DNA of 64,000 nucleotides from Candidatus Latescibacterota bacterium (GCA_022819745.1 JAJEGS010000001.1:1-64000); one strand, 5' to 3'. Positions 42,584 through 51,298 are shown, counted from the first letter of the stretch. Notes: generated by a model from the letters alone, not told the origin. Translations and numbers: made by a program.

Positions 42584-45040
42584 ATGGTTGATATCGGCTA
42601 TTTTGCCTTGTGCCTCGCGCTCCTAGCGTCCGGCTATGGAGCTCTGGCGTCGGCCCTCGGGGCGAGGCGTGGCCACTTGGGTCTGGTGCGCTCGGGCGAA
42701 AACGGGGTCTTGGCGACCTGTGGCCTGCTGACGCTGGCAATTCTCGCGCTGTGGCACGCGCTCCTCTCCCACGACTTCCAAGTCGAGTACGTGGCCGAAA
42801 ACAGCAACCGCGCCATGCCTTTGTTCTATTTAATAACGGCGCTGTGGGGCGGGCAGAACGGATCGCTGTTGTTTTGGGGCTGGATCTTATCCATCTACTC
42901 GGCGGGATTGGCGGCACTCTACCGCCAGCGCTACCGCGAATTGATGCCCTACGCGATCGCGACCCTATCTCTTACCAGCTTCTTCTTTTGCATTGTGCAT
43001 CTTTTTGCCGCAGACCCGTTCCAGCGCCTGCCCTTCACGCCAGAAGACGGGCGCGGACTCAACCCGATTCTACAACACCCCGTCATGGCCATCCATCCGC
43101 CGATGCTTTACTTGGGCATGGTGGGCATGGTCGTGCCCTTTGCCTTTGCCATCGCAGCGCTCCTGACCGGCAAGTTGGACGCTACTTGGCTCCGCGCTTC
43201 GCGCCGCTGGATGCTCATTCCTTGGACCTTTCTCGGCTTCGGCCTCCTGCTAGGCGGCAAATGGGCCTATGTCGAACTGGGATGGGGTGGTTATTGGGCC
43301 TGGGATCCGGTGGAGAACTCCTCGCTGATGCCCTGGCTGATCGCCACCGCTTTTCTGCACTCGATTATGATTCAAGAGCGCAAGGGCATGCTCAAGGTGT
43401 GGAATGTGGCCCTAGCGATTCTCACGTACGCGCTGTGCCTGTTCGGCACCTTTATGACCCGCAGTGGCATCATCTCCTCGGTTCACGCCTTTGCCCAATC
43501 CAACATCGGCCCTTTTTTTGGCACGTTTCTGGTTTTGACGCTGATTTTTTCCTTTGGGCTTTTGTGGCTGCGGCTGCCCTTGCTCAAGGCCGAAAACCGC
43601 TTGGAATCTTTTGCCTCGCGCGAGACGGCTTTCTTGCTCAACAACTGGGTTCTCTTGGGGATTCTCTTCGCCGTGTTCTGGGGCACGGTCTTCCCGCTGG
43701 TTTCCGAGGCACTGACCGACGAGCAAATCACGGTCGGGCCTCCTTTTTTCAATCAAGTCACGATTCCCATCGGCCTAGTGCTTCTGTTGTTGACGGGTGC
43801 TGGTCCGCTCTTTGCCTGGCGCCGCACCTCCCGCGAGAGTCTGCGCAAAAACTTCATTCGCCCGGTGACGGCAGGCGCACTTTCTTGCGGGGTCTTTTTT
43901 CTTGCTGGCATACGCGATCCCTATGTCGTGCTGTCATTCGGGCTTTGCGTCTTCGTACTCGTCGCGCTTGGTTCCGAGTTCCACGTCGGGGCGCGGGCGC
44001 GGAGGCACAGTACGGGCGAGTCCTATCCGGTGGCATTGTATCGCCTCTGCGCCAAAAACCGACGGCGTTATGGCGGGTACTTGACCCATCTAGGGCTGGT
44101 ACTGCTCTTTGCTGGCTTTACTGGCAAAGCCTTTACCCAAGAAGCCGAAATCGTCCTCGACCAAGGAGCTTCGAGTCAAGTCGGCGAATACCGGCTTACG
44201 TTTGCGTCGCTGGCCTTTGCCGAAAACGCCAATCACAGCACTACCGCGGCGGCCTTGGCTCTGCACCGCGGCGATCAATTCCTCGGCACGCTGCTGCCAG
44301 AGCGACGCTACTATCCGGCTTTTGATCAAGGTACTACGGAAGTCTCCATTTACTCGACTTGGCGCGAGGACTTCTATGTAATTTTGGTGGGCTCCGCCGA
44401 AGACCAGAGCGCCAAATTCCAAATCTATATCAACCCGCTCATCAACTTTGTGTGGCTCGGTGCGGTCGTCCTAGTGATCGGCGCACTGTGGGCAATGTGG
44501 CCCACGCCGCGAGACCGGCGGCTAGCGCGGATCGATCGCGAGACCGCAATGGATTCGGCCATCGCACGGAAACCTCGTATGTACGTGCCCGTGATCGCTG
44601 CGTTGGCGCTGGGCTTCTCGCCGGTAGGGGCAGCAACAACGACGGAAATCAAGGCCGTGGCTGAGGAGTTGGTCTGTCTCTGCGGTAATTGTCCTCGGGA
44701 ATCCTTAGCCACTTGTCTTTGTACGGACTTCGCGGTCCCCGAACGCGAGGCGATTGGCTCAGCCTTAGACCAAGGCCAGACTCGACAGCAGATCATCGAC
44801 GGCTATGTAGCGCGTTTTGGCCCGAAGGTCTTAGCCATTCCGCCGCACGAGGGCTTTAACTTGCTCGCTTGGGTGGCACCCTTTTTGGCTCTTTTGTTTG
44901 GCGTTGCCCTAGTACGCACCCTGCTAGTTCGCTGGAAGGACCAAGGCCAAGCGCCTCTGCAATCCAAGCCCCAGCCGACCAACCGCAGCCAAGACGCGGA
45001 TCGCTTGAGACGCGAGTTGGATCACTACGACGATGGCTAG
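42584..45040 (+). CDS. ccmF: CcmF-CcmH fusion protein, heme lyase
   Basis: 818 aa. Residues 1-about 650 are CcmF: many membrane segments and the tryptophan-rich WWD domain (WGGYWAWDPVENSSLMPWL), followed by periplasmic loops with HPPMLYLG. After a short linker, residues about 685-800 are CcmH-like: EELVCLCGNCPRESLATC, with Cys 698, 700 and 703, and the QIIDGYVARFGPKVL segment plus a C-terminal membrane helix. Canonical CcmH has LRCxxC, so the motif here is an expanded CxCxxC. The fused pair would link thiol reduction of the apocytochrome and heme ligation in one polypeptide. The frame is continuous without a stop. Confidence 0.92.
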   Translation: MVDIGYFALCLALLASGYGALASALGARRGHLGLVRSGENGVLATCGLLTLAILALWHALLSHDFQVEYVAENSNRAMPLFYLITALWGGQNGSLLFWGWILSIYSAGLAALYRQRYRELMPYAIATLSLTSFFFCIVHLFAADPFQRLPFTPEDGRGLNPILQHPVMAIHPPMLYLGMVGMVVPFAFAIAALLTGKLDATWLRASRRWMLIPWTFLGFGLLLGGKWAYVELGWGGYWAWDPVENSSLMPWLIATAFLHSIMIQERKGMLKVWNVALAILTYALCLFGTFMTRSGIISSVHAFAQSNIGPFFGTFLVLTLIFSFGLLWLRLPLLKAENRLESFASRETAFLLNNWVLLGILFAVFWGTVFPLVSEALTDEQITVGPPFFNQVTIPIGLVLLLLTGAGPLFAWRRTSRESLRKNFIRPVTAGALSCGVFFLAGIRDPYVVLSFGLCVFVLVALGSEFHVGARARRHSTGESYPVALYRLCAKNRRRYGGYLTHLGLVLLFAGFTGKAFTQEAEIVLDQGASSQVGEYRLTFASLAFAENANHSTTAAALALHRGDQFLGTLLPERRYYPAFDQGTTEVSIYSTWREDFYVILVGSAEDQSAKFQIYINPLINFVWLGAVVLVIGALWAMWPTPRDRRLARIDRETAMDSAIARKPRMYVPVIAALALGFSPVGAATTTEIKAVAEELVCLCGNCPRESLATCLCTDFAVPEREAIGSALDQGQTRQQIIDGYVARFGPKVLAIPPHEGFNLLAWVAPFLALLFGVALVRTLLVRWKDQGQAPLQSKPQPTNRSQDADRLRRELDHYDDG

Positions 45041-45080
45041 TTCGTCCGAACTGACGCTGGCCTATGAGAACCTTATATAA

Positions 45081-45518
45081 ATGAACGCGATAGACCTCCT
45101 ACCCATATTGTGTTCTATCGCGCTGCTGTTGGGGCTACTGCTCTATCTGGCCCATCCCCTCCTAGTGAGCGGGCGGATGGGCGCGGCGAGTGGATCAACG
45201 CGACAGCTTTTTGAGCGCAAGGAGCAGCTCTTGGGCGAGATCGTCGAACTGGAGCTTGACCGCGAGCTTGGGAAAGTGTCCGCAGAGGATTTTCAGCGCC
45301 TCTTCGCCGAGTTGGAGGCCGAGACGCTGGTGGTTATCGGCGAGTTGGATCGGCTCAACGGCGCGAGCAGCGATCAATTCGAACGACGCATAGAAGAGGA
45401 GATCGCGGCCTTGCGCCAAAAGACCGCCGTTCCTCATTGCCACGGCTGCGGGGCCTTGCGGCGCGAGGGCGATCGGTTCTGTCCGCAATGCGGCGCTTCG
45501 CTAGTGGAACCTGGCTGA
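45081..45518 (+). CDS. CcmI-like membrane protein with C-terminal zinc ribbon
   Basis: 145 aa. One N-terminal membrane helix (about 8-28) and a helical, heptad-like region (ERKEQLLGEIVELELDRELGKVSAEDFQ), as in the membrane-proximal part of CcmI. CcmI TPRs are absent. The C-terminus is a zinc-ribbon (CHGCGALRREGDRFCPQCGA, two CxxC pairs), an unusual addition. By its place in the operon it probably presents apocytochromes or links CcmF-H to other partners. Confidence 0.7.
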   Translation: MNAIDLLPILCSIALLLGLLLYLAHPLLVSGRMGAASGSTRQLFERKEQLLGEIVELELDRELGKVSAEDFQRLFAELEAETLVVIGELDRLNGASSDQFERRIEEEIAALRQKTAVPHCHGCGALRREGDRFCPQCGASLVEPG

Positions 45519-45521
45519 GCT

Positions 45522-46595
45522 ATGGTTCTGCGCTCGCTTTGTGTTGCAATCGTCCTTTGCGCTTCTGATCTGTGGGGTGCGGCGATCAACGGTTATGTAC
45601 TCAACCCTTTCACCCAAGCGCGAATTCCGGGCATTCCCGTGGCCTTCTACGTCCGCCAAGACGGAGAGATTCTCGAAATGCTGCGCAAGGAGACCGACGC
45701 CGAGGGGCGCTTTTCTTTTGCTGGCCCTTTTCTACAGAGCGGACTCCTCTTCGGGCTAGCGGCTTTCTACGACGACATCCCCTACTTTTCTTCGACTCTT
45801 GAGGCCGGTGCGCAACAACAGGTCATCCTTGAAGTGTACGAAAAAACCGATGACCCCTCCGGAATCCGCATCGGTACTCATCACCTCTTTTTCGCGTTGC
45901 GAGAGGACGCGATTGAGTGCATCCAGCTCCTGCAAATTCACAACACCCGCGAGCGCACGTACGCAGGCCGTGGTGACGGACGCGAGCGGCAAGTGACTGA
46001 ACTTGTCTTGCCAACGGGCATCTTTAACCTTCAAAGCCACTCGGGGCTGCTCCACCAAGCCGGAGAAGGTCGTTTCTTCGACAACCAGACCCTGCCTCCG
46101 GGCCGCTCGCAACGGAGTTTTTCTTTTAATCTCGACGCCCGCAACTTCACCAGCCCCTATGTGCATCAGGTGATATATCCGACCGACCGCTTGGAGGTTT
46201 TTCTCGACCCACCTTCCACAGAGATCAAACCACCTTTTATCGATCTAGGTATCGTCGAACAGCACGGACGCCAGTATCGGAAAGTGGCTATGGAAAACCT
46301 ACAGCCAAGTCAGCAGGTGGTGATTCCCTTACCTCTCGCCCCCTCGCTGCGTTGGTCGCTCAAATGGGTCGCATTGGCTGGCGCATTCCTCACCGGTGGT
46401 GTCGCGCTGGCATTGAGCCGCCAACACCCAAGCACCGATCGCGCACACGCGCTAAAACGGCGGCAGCATCTCATTGAGGAACTCGCTCGGCTCGACGACT
46501 CTTTTGCCGACCGGCCCGCAGATCCGCATTACATGGACCAGCGGGCGCAGCTAATGCGCGAAGCGATTGCCCTGACTCAAGCGCTTGATGTGTGA
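45522..46595 (+). CDS. Secreted, membrane-anchored protein in ccm operon, unrecognised
   Basis: 357 aa. Signal peptide (residues 1-19), then a carboxypeptidase-regulatory-like beta domain (INGYVLNPFTQARIPGIPVAFYV), a beta-rich middle, a membrane helix near residues 286-305 and a C-terminal cytoplasmic helix (HALKRRQHLIEELARLDD). The C-terminal part recalls the cytoplasmic region of the CcmI-like protein upstream. The stop overlaps the ATG of ccmA (TGATG), so it is an operon member. No cofactor motif is seen. I know no described Ccm component of this architecture. Confidence 0.7.
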   Translation: MVLRSLCVAIVLCASDLWGAAINGYVLNPFTQARIPGIPVAFYVRQDGEILEMLRKETDAEGRFSFAGPFLQSGLLFGLAAFYDDIPYFSSTLEAGAQQQVILEVYEKTDDPSGIRIGTHHLFFALREDAIECIQLLQIHNTRERTYAGRGDGRERQVTELVLPTGIFNLQSHSGLLHQAGEGRFFDNQTLPPGRSQRSFSFNLDARNFTSPYVHQVIYPTDRLEVFLDPPSTEIKPPFIDLGIVEQHGRQYRKVAMENLQPSQQVVIPLPLAPSLRWSLKWVALAGAFLTGGVALALSRQHPSTDRAHALKRRQHLIEELARLDDSFADRPADPHYMDQRAQLMREAIALTQALDV

Positions 46596-47335
46596 TGAGT
46601 GAAGACGATGCCATCGTCCTAGCGGGCGCGGCCAAGCGCTTCGGGCCCCACACAGCCCTGCATCCCATCGATCTGGTCATCCCGCGCGGGCAAGCGGTGC
46701 TACTGGTTGGTGCCAATGGCGCGGGCAAGAGTACCCTGCTGCGGCTGGTGGCCGGACTCTGCCGACCTTCGGCGGGGAGCGTGAAAATCAACGGTCGCGA
46801 TCCCCAACGCTTTCCCGAGGCGCGGGCGGAGATCGGCCTGCTGTCGCATCAGACCTTGCTCTACGACGAGCTGACGGCGAGAGAGAACTTGCGCTTCTTT
46901 GCCCAACTCTATGGCTTGGACAATCCAGACGAACGGCTCGCTGCGGCCTTAGCGACTGTTGGTCTGTGCTTTCCGTCGCCAGTATTGGCGACGTACGAGC
47001 GGCTCGACCAGCGCGTGGGTTCGTTCTCTCGCGGCATGAAGCAGCGTCTGGCCATTGCCCGTGCCATCCTGCATGGCCCTTCTATCCTCTTGCTTGACGA
47101 GCCGTTTACCGGCCTCGACGCAAGTGCCAGTGCTACACTGCACCGCCTCCTATGTCGCTTTCGGCAAGAAGGGCGCACCTGCATCTTGGTAACGCATCGC
47201 CCCGACGAGGCCGAGGGCCTAGTGGATCGCCTGCTGGTGATTGAACGTGGTCAATGGCGCTTGGACCAAGTCCTGACGGAAGATTTTAACCAACTGCGCA
47301 CGCTCTGCGCACCTTATCTCAACGCCAACCCATGA
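46595..47335 (+). CDS. ccmA: Heme exporter ABC ATPase CcmA
   Basis: 246 aa. Walker A GANGAGKST, the signature FSRGMKQRL (variant of LSGGQ, FSRGM typical of CcmA), Walker B ILLLDEPFTGLD and H-loop THR. ABC ATPase that works with CcmB, C and D to release heme from CcmE. Between VGL and YERLDQRV an extra stretch CFPSPVLAT is encoded by the 28-bp palindromic element shared with ogt. The start at ATG 46595 overlaps the upstream stop; the stop overlaps ccmB by four bases. Confidence 0.94.
   Translation: MSEDDAIVLAGAAKRFGPHTALHPIDLVIPRGQAVLLVGANGAGKSTLLRLVAGLCRPSAGSVKINGRDPQRFPEARAEIGLLSHQTLLYDELTARENLRFFAQLYGLDNPDERLAAALATVGLCFPSPVLATYERLDQRVGSFSRGMKQRLAIARAILHGPSILLLDEPFTGLDASASATLHRLLCRFRQEGRTCILVTHRPDEAEGLVDRLLVIERGQWRLDQVLTEDFNQLRTLCAPYLNANP
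46968..46995 (+). repeat. Palindromic element inside ccmA, copy 2
   Basis: 28 bp with the same 8-bp arms as copy 1 (46974-46981 and 46986-46993 about the loop GTAT). Matches the reverse complement of 17572-17599 at 25 of 28 positions. It is read in frame as FPSPVLATY, an insertion relative to the usual CcmA sequence, ahead of the signature motif. Confidence 0.75.
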
Positions 47336-48009
47336 GCTTTTTCGGGCGGGCGCTGGCGATACTGCGCAAGGACCTGAAGGCCGAGTGGCGCACGAAGGCG
47401 CGTCTCAGCCCGATGGTGTTCTTTATACTATTGATGTTGCTGGTATTCAACTTTTCCTTCGATTTAGGCGGGGCCGCTCTACGCGAGATTGGGCCTGGGA
47501 CCTTGTGGTCGTCCTATGTCTTCGCCAGCCTGCTGAGTCTGAGCCGCTCTTTTACTGATGAACGCGACAACGACGCGCTCGACGCGCTGCTGTTAGCGCC
47601 GGGGGACCGCGGTGCCATCTATCTAGGTAAAATGCTGGGCAATTTTGTTTTTCTTTTGGCAATCGAACTTCTAAGTTTGCCCTTTTTTGCGCTCTTTTTT
47701 AACCTGTCTCTAGGCTTTTTCTTGCTACCCCTGCTGGCTATCTTCGTCTTGGGCTCAGCTTGTATGGCGTCGGCGGGCACGCTCTTTGCGGCATTGTCGA
47801 ACAATATGCGTTTGCGCGAGCTAATGCTGCCCCTTTTGCTCTTGCCCATGATCTTGCCGGCGTTGATTTCCTGCGTGGAGGCGACGGGGCTAGTGCTGGA
47901 CAATGACTGTTGCGAAAAGCTCTTCCCGCACCTGCAAATGTTAGGGGTGTACGCGGTGGTTTTCACGGTGCTATCGCTAATGCTTTTTGAATACGCGATC
48001 GAGGAATGA
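47332..48009 (+). CDS. ccmB: Heme exporter membrane subunit CcmB
   Basis: 225 aa, six hydrophobic segments. FSFDLGGAALREIGPGTLW and LLAPGDRGAIYLGKMLGNFVF are characteristic of CcmB, as is the LPLLLLPMILPALISC segment. The stop codon overlaps the ATG of ccmC (ATGA). Confidence 0.93.
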   Translation: MSFFGRALAILRKDLKAEWRTKARLSPMVFFILLMLLVFNFSFDLGGAALREIGPGTLWSSYVFASLLSLSRSFTDERDNDALDALLLAPGDRGAIYLGKMLGNFVFLLAIELLSLPFFALFFNLSLGFFLLPLLAIFVLGSACMASAGTLFAALSNNMRLRELMLPLLLLPMILPALISCVEATGLVLDNDCCEKLFPHLQMLGVYAVVFTVLSLMLFEYAIEE

Positions 48010-48677
48010 TGCGTTCGGTCTCACTCTCCTGTTTGATTTTTGTGGTCATGCTGGTCGCCTTGGGCGCGATTTTTCTGTGGGTTCCCACGGAAAAAGAAAT
48101 GGGAATCGTCCAGCGAATCTTCTATTTTCACGTGCCGGCGGCGTTTTCTTCGTTTCTGGCCTTTTTTCTGGTGTTCGTCGGCAGTGTACAGTATCTGCGC
48201 ACTCGCGAGGACAAGTGGGACCGCCTAGCGCTATGCTCTGCCGAACTAGGCGTGATCTTTGCGTTGATCGTGCTGATCACTGGGCCCTTGTGGGCCAAAC
48301 CCATCTGGGGGGTTTACTGGCGGTGGGAGCCGCGCCTGACCTCCATGCTGATTACTTTCACCATCTACGTGGCCTACCTAATGGTGCGTGGATACGGGGC
48401 TAACTCCACTCCGGTGCAGCGCATCAGTGCTGTACTGGGTATTTTCGCCTTCGCCAACGTTCCTTTGGTGTACTATGCTGTCGATCTGTGGGCCGCCGAC
48501 CAACAGCTACACCCGCCGCGCAACGTAGAACTTGAGCCGACGATGCAATATACCAAGTGGATCTGCTACGCGGCCTTCTTCCTGCTGCTCTTCCGCCTCA
48601 TAGCGCAACGCATGGAGCTAGCCCGCATCGAAAAAGCCGTGGCGCTCCTGCGGCAAAAACTAATCGACGAAACGTAA
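48006..48677 (+). CDS. ccmC: Heme exporter protein CcmC
   Basis: 223 aa. The WWD-type motif is clear (GPLWAKPIWGVYWRWEPRL), with His-containing loops (RIFYFHVPAAF and QLHPPRN) that ligate heme. Together with CcmA, B and D it loads heme on to CcmE. ATG 48009 is a second possible start. Confidence 0.95.
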   Translation: MMRSVSLSCLIFVVMLVALGAIFLWVPTEKEMGIVQRIFYFHVPAAFSSFLAFFLVFVGSVQYLRTREDKWDRLALCSAELGVIFALIVLITGPLWAKPIWGVYWRWEPRLTSMLITFTIYVAYLMVRGYGANSTPVQRISAVLGIFAFANVPLVYYAVDLWAADQQLHPPRNVELEPTMQYTKWICYAAFFLLLFRLIAQRMELARIEKAVALLRQKLIDET

Positions 48678-48683
48678 GAGACT

Positions 48684-48845
48684 ATGGACAATCTCCACTA
48701 CTTATTTGCTGCCTTCGCGGCCGTATGGATCGTGCTTTTTGCCTATTTGACGCACCTAAATCGGCGCACTGGAGAACTGAGTCGCCAGCTCGCAGAACTT
48801 GAGTTGAGGCTGAAAAACAAAGAGGGTGATTTGCCGGATGAGTAA
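48684..48845 (+). CDS. ccmD: CcmD-like small membrane protein
   Basis: 53 aa (MDNLHYLFAAFAAVWIVLFA then YLTHLNRRTGELSRQLAEL). One membrane helix followed by a charged helix, the normal form of CcmD, which helps release CcmE from CcmABC. It starts 6 bases after the ccmC stop and ends the ccm operon. Assignment rests on size, topology and place. Confidence 0.85.
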   Translation: MDNLHYLFAAFAAVWIVLFAYLTHLNRRTGELSRQLAELELRLKNKEGDLPDE

Positions 48846-48859
48846 GAGGTGGGAGCTAG

Positions 48860-48889
48860 TTGACACCCGCTTTTACGTCGTATTATATT
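48860..48889 (+). promoter_or_regulatory. Sigma70-type promoter before the DUF151 genes
   Basis: -35 TTGACA (48860-48865), 18-base spacer, -10 TATATT (48884-48889), about 45 bases upstream of ATG 48935. It would start a unit of the two DUF151-UVR genes and the lipoprotein gene independently of the ccm operon. Confidence 0.65.
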
Positions 48890-48934
48890 TCACACATCTA
48901 TTGGCAGACGCCTATTAAATTGTAGTGTATCGCT

Positions 48935-49552
48935 ATGGTTCTGATGGAAGTCAAGGGAGTCTTAAGTAGCAAATCTCTATCTTTATACCCTGAAGTAGTA
49001 CTCAAAGAAGTCGAAGGCAACTATTATCTGCGCATTGTCATCGGCCGCTTTGAGGCAGCAGCCATTTCCACAGCCCACAGCAAGCGTCAACTTGCGCGCC
49101 CCATCAGCTACGATCTAGCCCATCAGATTCTCGCCCACGTTGACGCCCACGTAGTCCGGGTCGAAATTACAAACTTTAACTCACGCGAAAAAACGTACTA
49201 CGCTGAGATTCGCCTCGTTGACGACGAGGGCAAGATTCATACGTTCGACGCACGTCCCAGCGATGCCATTGCCTTGGCCTTGCGCTTTGGCGCACCGATC
49301 TACGCTGCCGTCAAAGTGCTCAAAGACGTGGGATGCGTTCGTTCTGACGACGATGAATGGGTTATGGCTGAAGTTAATACCATCACCAAATCCGTGGCCG
49401 CTCCGCGGGAAGAGCATCCGACCATCGCCACATCACCCGTCAATCAGCTAGAACAACTCAAAAGACGCATGCATCAAGCGGTTGCCGAAGAAATCTACGA
49501 GGAGGCGGCGCGGCTGCGCGACGAGATTAGTCGTCTCAATAGGGAGGACTAA
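48935..49552 (+). CDS. DUF151 (bifunctional nuclease-like) protein with UVR motif, paralogue 1
   Basis: 205 aa. The DUF151/BFN domain spans about residues 1-125 (FEAAAIS, RPISYDLAHQIL, DARPSDAIALALRFGAPIYA, the last a near-invariant motif). The C-terminus has a UVR coiled-coil motif of UvrB/UvrC type (LKRRMHQAVAEEIYEEAARLRDEI). BFN-family proteins have been described as nucleases, the UVR motif as a UvrB-UvrC contact; a role in repair or proteostasis is possible. It overlaps the paralogue by one base (TAATG). Confidence 0.88.
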   Translation: MVLMEVKGVLSSKSLSLYPEVVLKEVEGNYYLRIVIGRFEAAAISTAHSKRQLARPISYDLAHQILAHVDAHVVRVEITNFNSREKTYYAEIRLVDDEGKIHTFDARPSDAIALALRFGAPIYAAVKVLKDVGCVRSDDDEWVMAEVNTITKSVAAPREEHPTIATSPVNQLEQLKRRMHQAVAEEIYEEAARLRDEISRLNRED

Positions 49553-50253
49553 TGAGTACTACCCCTTTAGTCGAGATGACCGTGGTCAAGGTTAGCCCCT
49601 ATTTGCGCGAGGACAGGCCCTTGGTATGGTTGAGCGAGAAGAACGGTAACCTCCCTCGGCTTCTACCCATTCCCATCGGCGAATTTGAAGCGGCCGCCAT
49701 TAGGATGCGGCTGGAAAACGATGGCCCCATACGCCCAATTTCTTACGACTTGCTCTCTTCTATGGTCAACTCCCTTGCGATACGCGTGCGCCAAGTTGTC
49801 ATCCACAACGTGCGCCGCTCCATTTACTACGCGAGAGTCGTTATTGAGAAGAATCACACGATAAAAGACATCGACGCCCGTCCCAGCGATGCCATCGCTT
49901 TGGCCTTGCGCACGGGTTCGCCAATCTACGTTGCTCCTGCGTTGCTCGACGAGGTGGGCTTGGAGCCTTTGGAAACCGACTTGGATATTGAACACACCCT
50001 GAACCGCTTCTACGAATTGGAACTGCAGATTTCCACGCCGCTCAATGCAGAAGCTGGTTCGGCCAAGACCCGCTCACCGAAACTGAACGCCGAAGAGGCC
50101 GACGCCCAACGCCCGCCGAAGAAAGAAAAAGACGAACTCAGCCTGCTTCGGCATCGGCTACAGCAGGCCGTCATATGCGAAGAATACGAAGAAGCCGCTC
50201 GGCTGCGCGACGCCATCGAATCGCTGGCAAAAAAAGCCAAGCCGCAGACGTAA
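49552..50253 (+). CDS. DUF151 (bifunctional nuclease-like) protein with UVR motif, paralogue 2
   Basis: 233 aa with the same two parts as its neighbour: DUF151 (IGEFEAAAIR, RPISYDLLSSMVN, DARPSDAIALALRTGSPIYV) and a UVR motif (LRHRLQQAVICEEYEEAARLRDAI). The linker between them is longer and charged (ADAQRPPKKEKDE). It is a diverged tandem duplicate translated directly after paralogue 1, so the products may form a heteromer. Confidence 0.88.
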   Translation: MSTTPLVEMTVVKVSPYLREDRPLVWLSEKNGNLPRLLPIPIGEFEAAAIRMRLENDGPIRPISYDLLSSMVNSLAIRVRQVVIHNVRRSIYYARVVIEKNHTIKDIDARPSDAIALALRTGSPIYVAPALLDEVGLEPLETDLDIEHTLNRFYELELQISTPLNAEAGSAKTRSPKLNAEEADAQRPPKKEKDELSLLRHRLQQAVICEEYEEAARLRDAIESLAKKAKPQT

Positions 50254-50273
50254 CACCTACCAAGTAGCTGAAG

Positions 50274-50756
50274 TTGCCCAAGACACTGATCCGTGCGCTG
50301 CACACAATGGCCCTACAACTATTTGTTTGTCTCGCCCTGCTCCTCGGCTGCGATAGCGAAGACATAGACCAACGCTTCTCACACCCGGCCCAGACCTTCC
50401 AGACCTATAAGCACGCGCTAGAAAACAGCGACTTTGACCTGCTTTGGGAATGTTTCAGTTCTTCGCAAGTGGCAGGGGAAGATCGTCAGAGCTTCGTCGA
50501 ACGGTGGCGGCAAAAGACGCCAGCCGAGATCAAGGCTCAACTGCGGCGAGAAATCGCCGAAGAGAGCATCATCAACGAGCGCATTGGTTACTTACTCTTC
50601 GATTCCTCTACGCTAGGCGATGAGCGCACATCGCCATTCTTTTATTTTCTTCGCGATCCTAGTGGTTGGAAAATTACCTCCCATCTAGATAGCACCTTCC
50701 ATCAAGAGTTAGAGCAAGCCATTGAGCGCGGCGAGTACAAACTACCCGACTTCTAA
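50274..50756 (+). CDS. Lipoprotein, unrecognised
   Basis: 160 aa from TTG 50274, or 149 aa from ATG 50307. The lipobox LLLGC follows a hydrophobic core in both cases, but only the TTG start gives the basic n-region (MPKTLIRALHTM). The mature part (PAQTFQTYKHALENSDFDLLWECFSSSQ, in pieces) resembles NTF2-like small periplasmic proteins in its pattern. Ends 8 bases before the stop of the convergent XRE regulator. Confidence 0.65.
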   Translation: MPKTLIRALHTMALQLFVCLALLLGCDSEDIDQRFSHPAQTFQTYKHALENSDFDLLWECFSSSQVAGEDRQSFVERWRQKTPAEIKAQLRREIAEESIINERIGYLLFDSSTLGDERTSPFFYFLRDPSGWKITSHLDSTFHQELEQAIERGEYKLPDF

Positions 50757-50764
50757 CTCTTTCC

Positions 50765-51298
50765 TTATCTAGACGGCTCTAAGTTCCAAGTCCCTATAAT
50801 GCCCATTATCATATCCCACTGCTTGTCGTCCATCGCCTCTACCAGAGCGAGCAGGCGTAACACATCGCGCACCTTCTGTTTCTTGCGCGCCCGAGCAACG
50901 GCCTCTAACCACGGTTGGTCCCCGAGCAGAGCCAGAATTTCTGGCTTCGATAGTATCCCTAGGAGGGCTGGGTCCAACGGCTCTTCGCTAGACAGGAGCT
51001 TGTTGACGACTGGATCCGACAACGAGCGCATCATCTTGCCATAGAGCGCACGTCCTTCCTCCGAGCTTGCCTTAGCCTCATAAGCAGCAATCAACACTGT
51101 GTTAGAGTCGAGTTCCAAAACCTCGGCCAACTTGAGACACACTTCGTCGGAAGGGACCTTCTCCCCTTTCTCAATTTGTCCTATATAGGTCGCCCATACG
51201 CCCTTGGGCCTTCGCGTCGTCACGAGTTGTTCGGCCAATCCCTGCTGGCTTAGCTGGGCTTGTAGCCGGGCCTCCTTGACCATTTCTGCAAACTGCAT
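50765..51298 (-). CDS. XRE-family helix-turn-helix regulator
   Basis: 177 aa from ATG 51298 (AGAGGGA upstream). The first 65 residues form an HTH_XRE domain (MVKEARLQAQLSQQGLAEQL, ATYIGQIEKGEKVPSDEVCLKLAEVL). The rest is helical and unassigned (EEGRALYGKMMRSLSD, then QPWLEAVARARKKQKVRDVLR). The frame opens back to 51415, where ATG 51382 is possible; that start would place an inverted repeat within the coding sequence. The gene diverges from the structured RNA gene, sharing its control region. Confidence 0.85.
   Translation of the reverse strand: MQFAEMVKEARLQAQLSQQGLAEQLVTTRRPKGVWATYIGQIEKGEKVPSDEVCLKLAEVLELDSNTVLIAAYEAKASSEEGRALYGKMMRSLSDPVVNKLLSSEEPLDPALLGILSKPEILALLGDQPWLEAVARARKKQKVRDVLRLLALVEAMDDKQWDMIMGIIGTWNLEPSR

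Noticed and set aside
42610..44325. 571-codon plus-strand frame inside the ccmF-H gene
   Set aside because: Although long, it has no hydrophobic pattern or motif, and the frame of CcmF (42584) has WWD and CcmH motifs. It is a GC-rich shadow.
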